DNA of 19,224 nt, from contig RFPF01000026.1 in NCBI GenBank assembly GCA_009926295.1, positions 1 to 19,224 on the forward strand, written 5' to 3'. A program made the translations under genes and the position numbers. The notes beneath the pieces were generated by a model. That model was given only the letters and a program-made list of their open reading frames with translations, was not told the DNA's origin and did not search any database. This document shows, in pieces, positions 8,023-14,472 of this stretch (the stretch's first letter is position 1; each line of letters begins with the position of its first letter). Source of the DNA: Planctomycetia bacterium. GTDB lineage: Bacteria > Planctomycetota > Planctomycetia > Pirellulales > UBA1268.

Positions 8023-8024
8023 CG

Positions 8025-8393
8025 ATGCACGAGCCGTCCGCCGACGCCCAGATTCCCGCCCGCCTGCAGCCGCTCGTCGCCTGCGTGGCCGCGGGCCTCC
8101 TCGTGGCGGCCTGCCTTTGGCTCGCATTGGCCGGCCCGCTCGTCGACCACGAAGCCCCGCCGGCGCCGCGATCGACGTTCACCGCCAACGTCAACACCGC
8201 GCCGGCGGTCGAACTCGCCCAGCTGCCTGGGGTCGGCCCGGCCACGGCCGCGCGGATCGTGGAGCACCGGGAGGCTCACGGCCCGTTCCGCTCCCTCGAG
8301 GCGCTGCTCGACGTGGAGGGCATCGGCCCTGCGACGCTCGACCGCATGCGGCCCCACCTCCGCCCGATCCGTCCGCCGCGGGAGGCGCCATGA
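8025..8393 (+). CDS. ComEA-like membrane-anchored helix-hairpin-helix protein
   Basis: A 122-residue protein with one membrane segment (about residues 17-37, LVACVAAGLLVAACLWLALA) and a helix-hairpin-helix DNA-binding pair at 54-113: NVNTAPAVELAQLPGVGPAT, then the second LLDVEGIGPATLDRM. This is the layout of ComEA, the periplasmic or surface DNA receptor for natural transformation, although many bacteria carry such short proteins without proven competence. The ATG at 8025 begins the family-like N-terminus; an upstream extension of the frame lies antisense to nadC and is not coding-like. Its stop overlaps the uvrB start by ATGA, so the two genes are translationally coupled. No other competence genes are in the window, and a role in uptake is inference. 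Confidence 0.87.
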   Translation: MHEPSADAQIPARLQPLVACVAAGLLVAACLWLALAGPLVDHEAPPAPRSTFTANVNTAPAVELAQLPGVGPATAARIVEHREAHGPFRSLEALLDVEGIGPATLDRMRPHLRPIRPPREAP

Positions 8394-10444
8394 CAGGGAA
8401 TCCCGCCATCTTCGAGCTCGTGAGCCCCTACGCGCCCGCCGGCGACCAGCCGGCGGCCATCGACGCGCTCGTGCGCGGCGTCGAGGAGGGCAGGCCCTCC
8501 CAGGTGCTCATGGGCGTCACGGGATCGGGCAAGACGTTCACGATGGCCAACGTGATCGCGCGGATCGGCAGGCCGACGCTCGTGCTCTCGCACAACAAGA
8601 CGCTCGCCGCCCAACTCTACGCGGAGTTCCGTGACTTCTTCCCGCACAACGCCGTCCACTACTTCGTCAGCTACTACGACTACTACCAGCCCGAGGCCTA
8701 CATCCCGCAGCGCGACATCTACATCGAGAAGGATGCGGCCATCAACAAGGAGATCGATCGCCTGCGGCTCGCGGCGACGAGCGCCCTCGTGAGCCGCCGC
8801 GACGTGATCGTGGTCGCGAGCGTGTCGTGCATCTACGGCCTCGGATCGCCCGACGACTACCGCTCGATGGTGATCCGCCTGGCCAGCGGCATGAACCTCG
8901 GCCGCGAGCGACTGCTCGAGAAGCTCGTCTCGATCCACTACGAACGCAGCGACATCGCGCTGGAACGCGGCAAGTTCCGCGTGCGCGGCGACGCGGTCGA
9001 CATCTGGCCCCCCTACGACGACCTCGCCGTGCGGGTCGAGTTCTGGGGCGACACGATCGAGGCCGTGGCCGTCATCCACCCCACCAGCGGCGAGGTGGCC
9101 GCCCGCAAGGACGAGATGTATTTCTACCCGGCCCGCCACTTCGTCATGCCCGAGGACCGGATCAAGGCGGCGGTGGCGTCGATCCGGGCCGAACTGGAGG
9201 CGCGTCTGGAGGAGCTCAAGGGCCAGGGCAGGCTCCTCGAGGCCCAGCGGCTCAACGCCCGGACGCGGTTCGACATCGAGATGCTCATGGAGGCGGGCTT
9301 CTGCCCCGGCATCGAGAACTACTCGCGGCCGCTCTCCGGCCGCGCCCCGGGCAGCACGCCCACCACGCTGTTCGACTACTTTCCGGAGGACTTCCTGTTC
9401 TTCGTCGACGAGTCGCACGTGACGGTGCCGCAGGTTCGCGGCATGTACGCCGGCGACAAGGCCCGCAAGACGACGCTCGTGGAGCACGGCTTTCGTCTGC
9501 CGAGCGCCCTCGACAACAGGCCGCTGATGTTCGACGAGTGGGAACGGAGGCTTCACCAGACGGTGTACGTGTCGGCCACGCCGGGCGGCTGGGAGCTGGA
9601 ACGCACCGGCGGCGAGGTGGTGGAGCAGGTGATCCGCCCGACGGGCCTGCTCGACCCGCTCATCGACATCGTGCCGGCATCGCAGCAGGTGCCGCACCTC
9701 TCGGGCGAGATCGAGAGGACGGTCGCCGCGGGGCAGCGCGTGCTCGTCACGACGCTCACGAAGCGGCTGGCCGAGGATCTCACCAGGTATTTCCAGGAGC
9801 GGAACGTCCGCTGCCGCTGGCTCCACAGCGAGCTCGACGCCTTCGAGCGCGTGGAACTCCTCAAGGATCTCCGCGAGGGGAAGTTCGACGTGCTCGTGGG
9901 TGTGAACCTGCTGCGCGAGGGACTCGACCTGCCGGAGGTGTCGCTCGTGGCCATTCTCGACGCCGACAAGGAGGGCTTTCTGCGCAGTGAAACCTCGCTG
10001 ATGCAGACGATCGGCCGCTCGGCCCGCAACGTGGACGCTCGCGTGATCCTGTATGCCGACACCGTCACGGAATCGATGCGTCAGGCGGTCGACGAAACCC
10101 GCCGCCGCCGCCAGCTCCAGGAGGAGTACAACGCCGCCCACGGCATCACTCCGGAGACCGTGCGCAAGGAGATCCGGGCCGGCATCGAGGCTGAGGCGGC
10201 CTCGCGGGCGGTGGCGTTCACGGCCGTGGGCCAGGGGGAGGAGGACAAGCGCCGCACCCTCGAACTCATGGAGCAACTGGAGGCCGAGATGATGGAGGCC
10301 GCGGCGGAACTCGACTTCGAACGAGCCGCACACCTCCGCGACCGGATCGCCGACCTCCGCGACGGCAAGCGCGACGGCCGCCGCCTCGGCAGAAGCTCGC
10401 GCGGCGGCACCGGCCCCGGCCGCATCCCCCGGCCGAAGCGTTGA
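8390..10444 (+). CDS. uvrB: UvrABC system protein B, excision repair helicase-like subunit
   Basis: Cytoplasmic damage-verification subunit of nucleotide excision repair; it receives DNA from UvrA, opens it with ATP hydrolysis and recruits UvrC. The 684 residues match the usual ~670. Walker A is GVTGSGKTF (42-50). The damage-probing beta-hairpin is YFVSYYDYYQPEAYIP (91-106). VDESHVTVPQ carries the Walker B/DESH box, TVYVSATPG begins motif IV-like sequence, and VGVNLLREGLDLPEVS and QTIGRSARN are the helicase motifs V and VI. A UVR motif that binds UvrC ends the protein (ELMEQLEAEMMEAAAELDFERAAHLRDRI). The tail is Arg/Gly rich. ATG at 8390 has GGAGG at 8381-8385, 4 nt upstream, and overlaps the previous stop. 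I see no LexA-type box. Confidence 0.97.
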   Translation: MTGNPAIFELVSPYAPAGDQPAAIDALVRGVEEGRPSQVLMGVTGSGKTFTMANVIARIGRPTLVLSHNKTLAAQLYAEFRDFFPHNAVHYFVSYYDYYQPEAYIPQRDIYIEKDAAINKEIDRLRLAATSALVSRRDVIVVASVSCIYGLGSPDDYRSMVIRLASGMNLGRERLLEKLVSIHYERSDIALERGKFRVRGDAVDIWPPYDDLAVRVEFWGDTIEAVAVIHPTSGEVAARKDEMYFYPARHFVMPEDRIKAAVASIRAELEARLEELKGQGRLLEAQRLNARTRFDIEMLMEAGFCPGIENYSRPLSGRAPGSTPTTLFDYFPEDFLFFVDESHVTVPQVRGMYAGDKARKTTLVEHGFRLPSALDNRPLMFDEWERRLHQTVYVSATPGGWELERTGGEVVEQVIRPTGLLDPLIDIVPASQQVPHLSGEIERTVAAGQRVLVTTLTKRLAEDLTRYFQERNVRCRWLHSELDAFERVELLKDLREGKFDVLVGVNLLREGLDLPEVSLVAILDADKEGFLRSETSLMQTIGRSARNVDARVILYADTVTESMRQAVDETRRRRQLQEEYNAAHGITPETVRKEIRAGIEAEAASRAVAFTAVGQGEEDKRRTLELMEQLEAEMMEAAAELDFERAAHLRDRIADLRDGKRDGRRLGRSSRGGTGPGRIPRPKR

Positions 10445-10454
10445 CTGCACGAAG

Positions 10455-10480
10455 GGCGGGCTTCCGCCTGCCACGCCCGC
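10455..10480 (+). terminator. GC-rich hairpin after uvrB, possible terminator
   Basis: Ten bases past the uvrB stop, GCGGGC (10456-10461) can pair with GCCCGC (10475-10480), followed by TTTCC. An alternative, overlapping stem GGCGGGC/GCCTGCC (10455-10472, one G-T pair, loop TTCC) resembles the other short hairpins in this gap. The T-run is short, so intrinsic termination is only possible. Confidence 0.3.
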
Positions 10481-10492
10481 TTTCCCCAATCC

Positions 10493-10634
10493 GGCTTCGG
10501 GCTCCCCGTATCCCGTCACCGGACGTTCGCTACGGACATCCTGTCCTCCGCTCACTCGACTCCGACTGCGCTTCGCCATCCTGGCTTCGCTTGTCTGCAT
10601 ACGCCGGCTCCCGGGACACGGGGAGCCCGAAGCC
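10493..10634. repeat. Structured inverted repeat element, copy 1
   Basis: A 142-bp unit closed by 23-bp arms (10493-10515 and 10612-10634) that pair with a single mismatch; the arms begin GGCTTCGGGCTCCCCG. Inside are two short hairpins with TCC loops: GGACA-TCC-TGTCC at 10534-10546 and GCCA-TCC-TGGC at 10575-10585. The interior is recognisably the reverse complement of copy 2, including a shared 12-mer at 10519-10530. No coding potential is convincing. It looks like a dispersed palindromic element or structured RNA, not an insertion sequence: there is no transposase and no obvious target duplication. Confidence 0.7.
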
Positions 10635-10663
10635 TCCTCAACCGGTTCAACTGGAAAGGGGGA

Positions 10664-10807
10664 GGCTCGGGGTTGCCCCTACCATTGAGCCGGGCTATGG
10701 GAGCGAGCGCAGGCATGGATGCCGAAAGCGAAGCGGACATGCAGAGAGCCGAGGCCTGGAGGGCCGAGGCGAACGTCCGGCGAGATGGTACGGGGCAACC
10801 CCGAGCC
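10664..10807. repeat. Structured inverted repeat element, copy 2 (opposite orientation)
   Basis: A 144-bp unit with arms 10664-10685 and 10785-10807 that pair fully apart from one inserted base; the arms begin GGCTCGGGGTTGCCCC. Internal hairpins are GGCAT-GG-ATGCC at 10712-10723 and GGCC-TGGAG-GGCC at 10753-10765. The 12-mer GCGAACGTCCGG at 10769-10780 is the exact complement of the one in copy 1. Arm and hairpin sequences differ from copy 1 but stay self-complementary. The copies are separated by 29 bp that include the palindrome AACCGGTT (10640-10647), and AGCCTCC (10631-10637) can pair with GGAGGCT (10661-10667). Confidence 0.7.
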
Positions 10808-10828
10808 GGCGGGCTCACGCTGAGGCAT

Positions 10829-10869
10829 GACAGGCTGAAGCCTGTCCTACGGCAAGCGAGACGCTTGCC
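10829..10869. repeat. Two adjacent perfect hairpins just past the pckA stop
   Basis: GACAGGCT-GA-AGCCTGTC (10829-10846) has an 8-bp perfect stem with a two-base loop. Four bases later, GGCAAGCG-AGA-CGCTTGCC (10851-10869) has an 8-bp perfect stem with a three-base loop. They begin five bases beyond the pckA stop codon on its downstream side. There is no T-run, so they resemble REP/BIME-like 3'-end stabilising or dispersed repeats more than a terminator. Together with the two larger repeats they fill the 430-bp gap between uvrB and pckA. Confidence 0.65.
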
Positions 10870-10874
10870 CCACG

Positions 10875-12461
10875 TCACGCCGACGGGCCGGCGGCGGCGA
10901 CGTCGGGGGTGACCTGGCCGGAGTACTGGGCGAAGTTTCGCGCGAAGAGCCCCGCGAGCTTGCGGGCCGTTGCTTCGTAGGCGGATGCGTCGGCCCAGGT
11001 CCGCTTCGGCACGAGCACCTCCGGTGGCACGTTCGGGCAGGCGGTGAGGGCGTGGAGACCGAAGACCGGATCGGCCGCCACAGGGGCGTCGCGGAGCGCA
11101 CCTGAGTGGATCGCGTCGATGATCGCGCGGGTGAGCGCGAGTTTCATGCGCGTGCCGACCCCGTAGGCACCGCCAGTCCAGCCCGTGTTCACGAGCCACA
11201 CGGCGACGTCGTGGCGGCGGATCTTCTCGGCGAGCAGGGTGGCGTATTTCATCGGGTGCCAGACGAGGAACGGGCCGCCGAAGCAGGGGGAAAAGGTGGC
11301 CTGCGGCTCCGTCACGCCCATTTCGGTGCCGGCGACCTTCGCGGTGTAGCCGCTGATGAAGTGGTACATCGCCTGGGAGGGAGTGAGCCGGCTCACGGGA
11401 GGCAGCACGCCGAAGGCGTCGCACGTCAGGAAGATCACGTTGGTCGGGTGCCCGGCCACGCAGGGGATCTTCGCGTTGCGGATGAACTCGATCGGGTACG
11501 CGCCGCGGGTGTTCTGCGTGATGCTCGTGTCGTGAAAATCGACGTGGTGGCTGTCCTCGTCGTACACCACGTTTTCGAGCACCGCTCCGAACCGCAGAGC
11601 CTGGAAAATGTCGGGCTCGGTCTCGGGGGCGAGGTCGATCGCCTTCGCGTAGCAGCCCCCCTCGATGTTGAAGATTCCGGTATCGCTCCAGCAGTGCTCG
11701 TCGTCGCCCACGAGAAGCCGCTTCGGGTCGGCCGAGAGCGTCGTCTTGCCGGTGCCGGAGAGGCCGAAGAGGAGCGACGAGGCGCCCGTGTCGCGGTCGG
11801 CGGTGGCGGAGCAGTGCATCGAGAGGATGTTGCGCTTCGGGGCGAAGTAGTTGAGCATGGTGAACACGCCCTTCTTCATCTCCCCGGCATACTCCGTGCC
11901 GAGGATCACGAGTTCCTTCGACTCCAGCGACAGGTCGATGCTCGTCTGCGAAGTCATGCCGTGCGTGCGGCGATTGGCGGGAAAGCGGCCGGCGTTGTAG
12001 ATCACGGCGTCGGGGGCGCCGAACGTCGCCAGTTCCTCCCGCGACGGCCGGATGAGCATCGTGTGCATGAAGAGGGCGTGGTAGGGCCGCGAGCAGATGA
12101 CTCGCACCTTCAGGCGGTGGGCCGGATCCCAGCCGGCGTACGCGTCGACGCAGTACACGATGCTCCGCGTATTCAGGTAATCCTTCGCCCGCTCGAGGTT
12201 GACCTGGAACGTGTCGTCGTCGATCGGCACGTTCACCGGGCCCCACCAGACGTCGTGCTCGCTCGCCGGGCTGCGCACGATTCGCTTGTCCTTCGGCGAA
12301 CGGCCCGTCTTGGCGCCCGAGTAGGCGATGAGCGCTCCGGAGTCGGCGATGGCGCAGTCCGGCTCGACGCGGATCGCCTCGGCGTAGAGCTCGGCCGGCG
12401 ACAGGTTGCGCCGGGCGTCGGCCACGGTGATGCCGTGGCCGGACAGGTCGATCCGCCTCAT
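10875..12461 (-). CDS. pckA: Phosphoenolpyruvate carboxykinase (ATP)
   Basis: Cytoplasmic gluconeogenic enzyme: oxaloacetate + ATP gives PEP + ADP + CO2. The 528 residues match the ATP-dependent family (about 520-540). GRSPKDK is at 53-59 and the substrate-binding RRTHGMTSQTS at 164-174. The kinase-1a loop is GLSGTGKTTLS (233-243), kinase-2 is VGDDEHCW (251-258), and NIEGGCYAKAI follows (265-275). NTGWTGGAYGVGTRM is near the C-terminus. These mark it as the ATP rather than the GTP enzyme. The ATG at 12461 has a purine-rich GGAGGGAG about 8 nt upstream on its strand. It lies 29 bp downstream of the transglutaminase gene, so it may be read from the same transcript, though the metabolic roles are unrelated and an internal promoter is likely. 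Confidence 0.97.
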   Translation of the reverse strand: MRRIDLSGHGITVADARRNLSPAELYAEAIRVEPDCAIADSGALIAYSGAKTGRSPKDKRIVRSPASEHDVWWGPVNVPIDDDTFQVNLERAKDYLNTRSIVYCVDAYAGWDPAHRLKVRVICSRPYHALFMHTMLIRPSREELATFGAPDAVIYNAGRFPANRRTHGMTSQTSIDLSLESKELVILGTEYAGEMKKGVFTMLNYFAPKRNILSMHCSATADRDTGASSLLFGLSGTGKTTLSADPKRLLVGDDEHCWSDTGIFNIEGGCYAKAIDLAPETEPDIFQALRFGAVLENVVYDEDSHHVDFHDTSITQNTRGAYPIEFIRNAKIPCVAGHPTNVIFLTCDAFGVLPPVSRLTPSQAMYHFISGYTAKVAGTEMGVTEPQATFSPCFGGPFLVWHPMKYATLLAEKIRRHDVAVWLVNTGWTGGAYGVGTRMKLALTRAIIDAIHSGALRDAPVAADPVFGLHALTACPNVPPEVLVPKRTWADASAYEATARKLAGLFARNFAQYSGQVTPDVAAAGPSA

Positions 12462-12490
12462 CCTCTCATCTCCCTCCGCCGCTCCGGCCG

Positions 12491-13444
12491 CTACTGCTGC
12501 TGGATGTCGATGTCGTCGCCATACTGCGGCGCGGTGCGGAGGACGGAGTGTACCGGAACGTCGAGCGGGGCGAGCTGGTCGTGCCAGGAGAGCGAGGGGA
12601 GGCGGTCGAGCGTCCGGGTGGCCACGCGAACCTCGATCCGCTCGTCGCCCGCGCCGCGATAGATTCCCTTGTTGGGCGGGACGTCCGAGAAGTCACGGCC
12701 CACGGCGGTTTTCACGAAGTCGTGGTTCACCGGGCACCCGTTGGTGGGATCGAAGCCGACCCAGCCCATGTCGGGCAGCCAGACCTCGCACCACGCGTGG
12801 CTCTGCGACTCGCGGTTCGGCCGGTGGATGTAGCCGCTCACGTACCGCGCCGGCACGCCGCACGACCGCAGGATCGCGATCATCAGGTGGGTGAAGTCCT
12901 GGCACACGCCCTTGCCGCGGGCGAGCAGGTGATCGATCGGCGACGTGGCGCTCGTCACATCACGGGCATACTCGAAGCGGCTGCGGATGTGCTCCGCCAC
13001 CTGGCACACCCACATCCCCACCCGCGCCCTGGGCCCGGGGCGCAGCTGGGCGAGGTGCGGCTCGAGGAGGGGCGTGGCCTGCACCGGTCCGCGCAGGGGC
13101 AGGTAGTCGAGCGTCTCGAGCGGCAGCTGCCACTCGTCGGCGGGCGACCCCGTCGGAAACTCCGCCTGGCTGGCAATCGGCCCCGTGGCCGCGCTCTCCG
13201 TCTCCACGACGCTCGCGGCGAGGATCCGCATCCGCGCCGGCGGCTTGAGCAGATTGAAGTGGTGCACGCGGTTGCCGAAGCCGTCGAGGTATTTCGCGAT
13301 TGCCACCGGCTGGCCGAGCGTGATCTGGAACGAATGGCACCGCTGGCCGGCGTCGCTCATCGGCTCCATGCGCAGCTCGCACATCCACTCGCTCACGGGC
13401 TGCGAGTATTCCATCGTGGTTTCGTGCTGGACTTCGAGGATCAT
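12491..13444 (-). CDS. Transglutaminase-like cysteine peptidase/ligase
   Basis: A 317-residue protein without a signal peptide. The N-terminal part (about 1-75) is the small beta domain that precedes bacterial transglutaminase domains (MILEVQHETTMEYSQPVSE). The papain-like transglutaminase core runs about 140-245 with an intact catalytic triad: Cys181 in GKGVCQDFTH, His216 in SHAWCEV and Asp232 in GFDPTNG. The family may hydrolyse or form isopeptide or gamma-glutamyl bonds; direction and substrate are unknown. AGGAG lies 7 nt upstream of the ATG at 13444. It follows the alpha-E gene by 61 bp and, with it and the ATP-grasp, forms a neighbourhood seen in many bacteria. Its likely job is to act on the product of the ATP-grasp enzyme. 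Confidence 0.92.
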   Translation of the reverse strand: MILEVQHETTMEYSQPVSEWMCELRMEPMSDAGQRCHSFQITLGQPVAIAKYLDGFGNRVHHFNLLKPPARMRILAASVVETESAATGPIASQAEFPTGSPADEWQLPLETLDYLPLRGPVQATPLLEPHLAQLRPGPRARVGMWVCQVAEHIRSRFEYARDVTSATSPIDHLLARGKGVCQDFTHLMIAILRSCGVPARYVSGYIHRPNRESQSHAWCEVWLPDMGWVGFDPTNGCPVNHDFVKTAVGRDFSDVPPNKGIYRGAGDERIEVRVATRTLDRLPSLSWHDQLAPLDVPVHSVLRTAPQYGDDIDIQQQ

Positions 13445-13505
13445 CGTCGGGCTCCTGTCGCGGCGCTCCCGTTCGGGGGCGGTAAAAGTCTCGTCGTGCG
13501 TCTCG

Positions 13506-14456
13506 TCAATGCAGGGCGTACTGCTCGTGGAGGAGGTGGCCGATCCGGGCCGTGCGGGCGAGGGCGTCGCCGAGGAAGGCGTGGAGCCGGTCGCCGTCGA
13601 GACCGCGGCCGTCGAAGTAGACGAGGTCGTTGAGCAGCCTGCCCACCGTGCGCACCGCCTCGTCGTCGGAGCGGCCCGGCAGCCGGCCGCTGATCTCGGT
13701 GAGCGAGTGCATGATCCGTGCCAGGCAGAACCTCACGGAGTGCGGAAAATCGGGGTTCACGAGCAGGAACTCGACGACCCGCTCCGGTTCCACGCGGCTG
13801 ATGTAGAGCCGCTGGTAGGCCTCGTAGGCGGCGCAGTTCCTGAGCACGGCGCCCCACTGCAGGGCCCGGATCGGAAGGTCGGCCGCGTCGCGACCCTCGA
13901 GCAGGCTGTACCTGGAATCGAGGATCCGCAGCACCTTGTCGGCCCGCTCCAGGTGGCGGCCGAGCTGGATGAAGTGCCAGCCCTCGTCGTGCGTCAGCGT
14001 GGCCTCGCAGACGCCGTGGAACAGCAGCACGCCCATCTGAGCCTCCTGGCAGAAGTCGTGCGGCGACTCCGCCACCCGGCCCTGCAGCGAGGGATCGGAG
14101 AGCCTCCAGTGGAGCTTGTTGAGCTCCCGCCACATCGGCGGGCTGATCGAGCCCCGGATGCTGCGGGCGTTGTTCCGCGACCGGTTCACGCACGACATCA
14201 CGCTGCCGGAGTTGGCGGCATCGAGCAGCAGCCAGCGTTGCACCGCGACCACGGGATGCTCGCCGTCGGCCAAGGGAGGCGGCGGCTGCCGGAGGAGGCT
14301 GAGGAGCGAGTTCCACTCCAGTTCCACGGGTTCGGCGAGCACCCCGTGGAGGTCGAGATCGAGGTGGAACGTGACGTCCACCGCGCGGGCGAGGTGGTCG
14401 GCCCGCTCGAGGTAGCGGCTCATCCAGAAGAGCGCGTCCGCGACCCGGCTCAGCAT
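13506..14456 (-). CDS. Alpha-E domain (DUF403) protein
   Basis: A 316-residue, almost entirely alpha-helical protein of the alpha-E family. It begins MLSRVADALFWMSRYLERADHLARAVD, the family's standard N-terminus. Characteristic stretches follow: NSGSVMSCVNRSRNNARSIRG, a Glu-containing THDEGWHFIQLGRHLERADKVLRILD, and VEFLLVNPDFPHSVRFCL. Repeated E-R-A-D and R-N-N-A-R motifs suggest charged helical surfaces. No enzyme activity is established; genome context links it to the ATP-grasp and transglutaminase partners, possibly as an adaptor or second catalytic component. The frame is open to 14519, but the family start at 14456, with GGAA 4 nt upstream, is preferred because the extra residues are Arg-rich and overlap the upstream gene. 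It lies 16 bp after the ATP-grasp stop. Confidence 0.92.
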   Translation of the reverse strand: MLSRVADALFWMSRYLERADHLARAVDVTFHLDLDLHGVLAEPVELEWNSLLSLLRQPPPPLADGEHPVVAVQRWLLLDAANSGSVMSCVNRSRNNARSIRGSISPPMWRELNKLHWRLSDPSLQGRVAESPHDFCQEAQMGVLLFHGVCEATLTHDEGWHFIQLGRHLERADKVLRILDSRYSLLEGRDAADLPIRALQWGAVLRNCAAYEAYQRLYISRVEPERVVEFLLVNPDFPHSVRFCLARIMHSLTEISGRLPGRSDDEAVRTVGRLLNDLVYFDGRGLDGDRLHAFLGDALARTARIGHLLHEQYALH

Positions 14457-14472
14457 GGACTTCCGCCGGGCG

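Noticed and set aside
8276..10600. 774-residue open frame antisense to uvrB
   Set aside because: Shadow of high GC third-codon bias; composition is His/Arg/Val-rich without domain motifs, while uvrB on the other strand is certain.
10493..10869. CRISPR array or insertion sequence
   Set aside because: Repeats are two inverted, diverged copies, not direct repeats with spacers, and there is no transposase frame.
10673..10912. 79-residue frame from TTG through the intergenic repeats
   Set aside because: It is a translation of the repeat and hairpins; no Shine-Dalgarno and it runs into the 3' end of pckA.
10552..12246. 564-residue frame overlapping pckA on the same strand
   Set aside because: Arg/Pro/Gly-rich out-of-frame shadow; its tail runs through the intergenic hairpin repeats, which gives spurious conserved-looking peptides.
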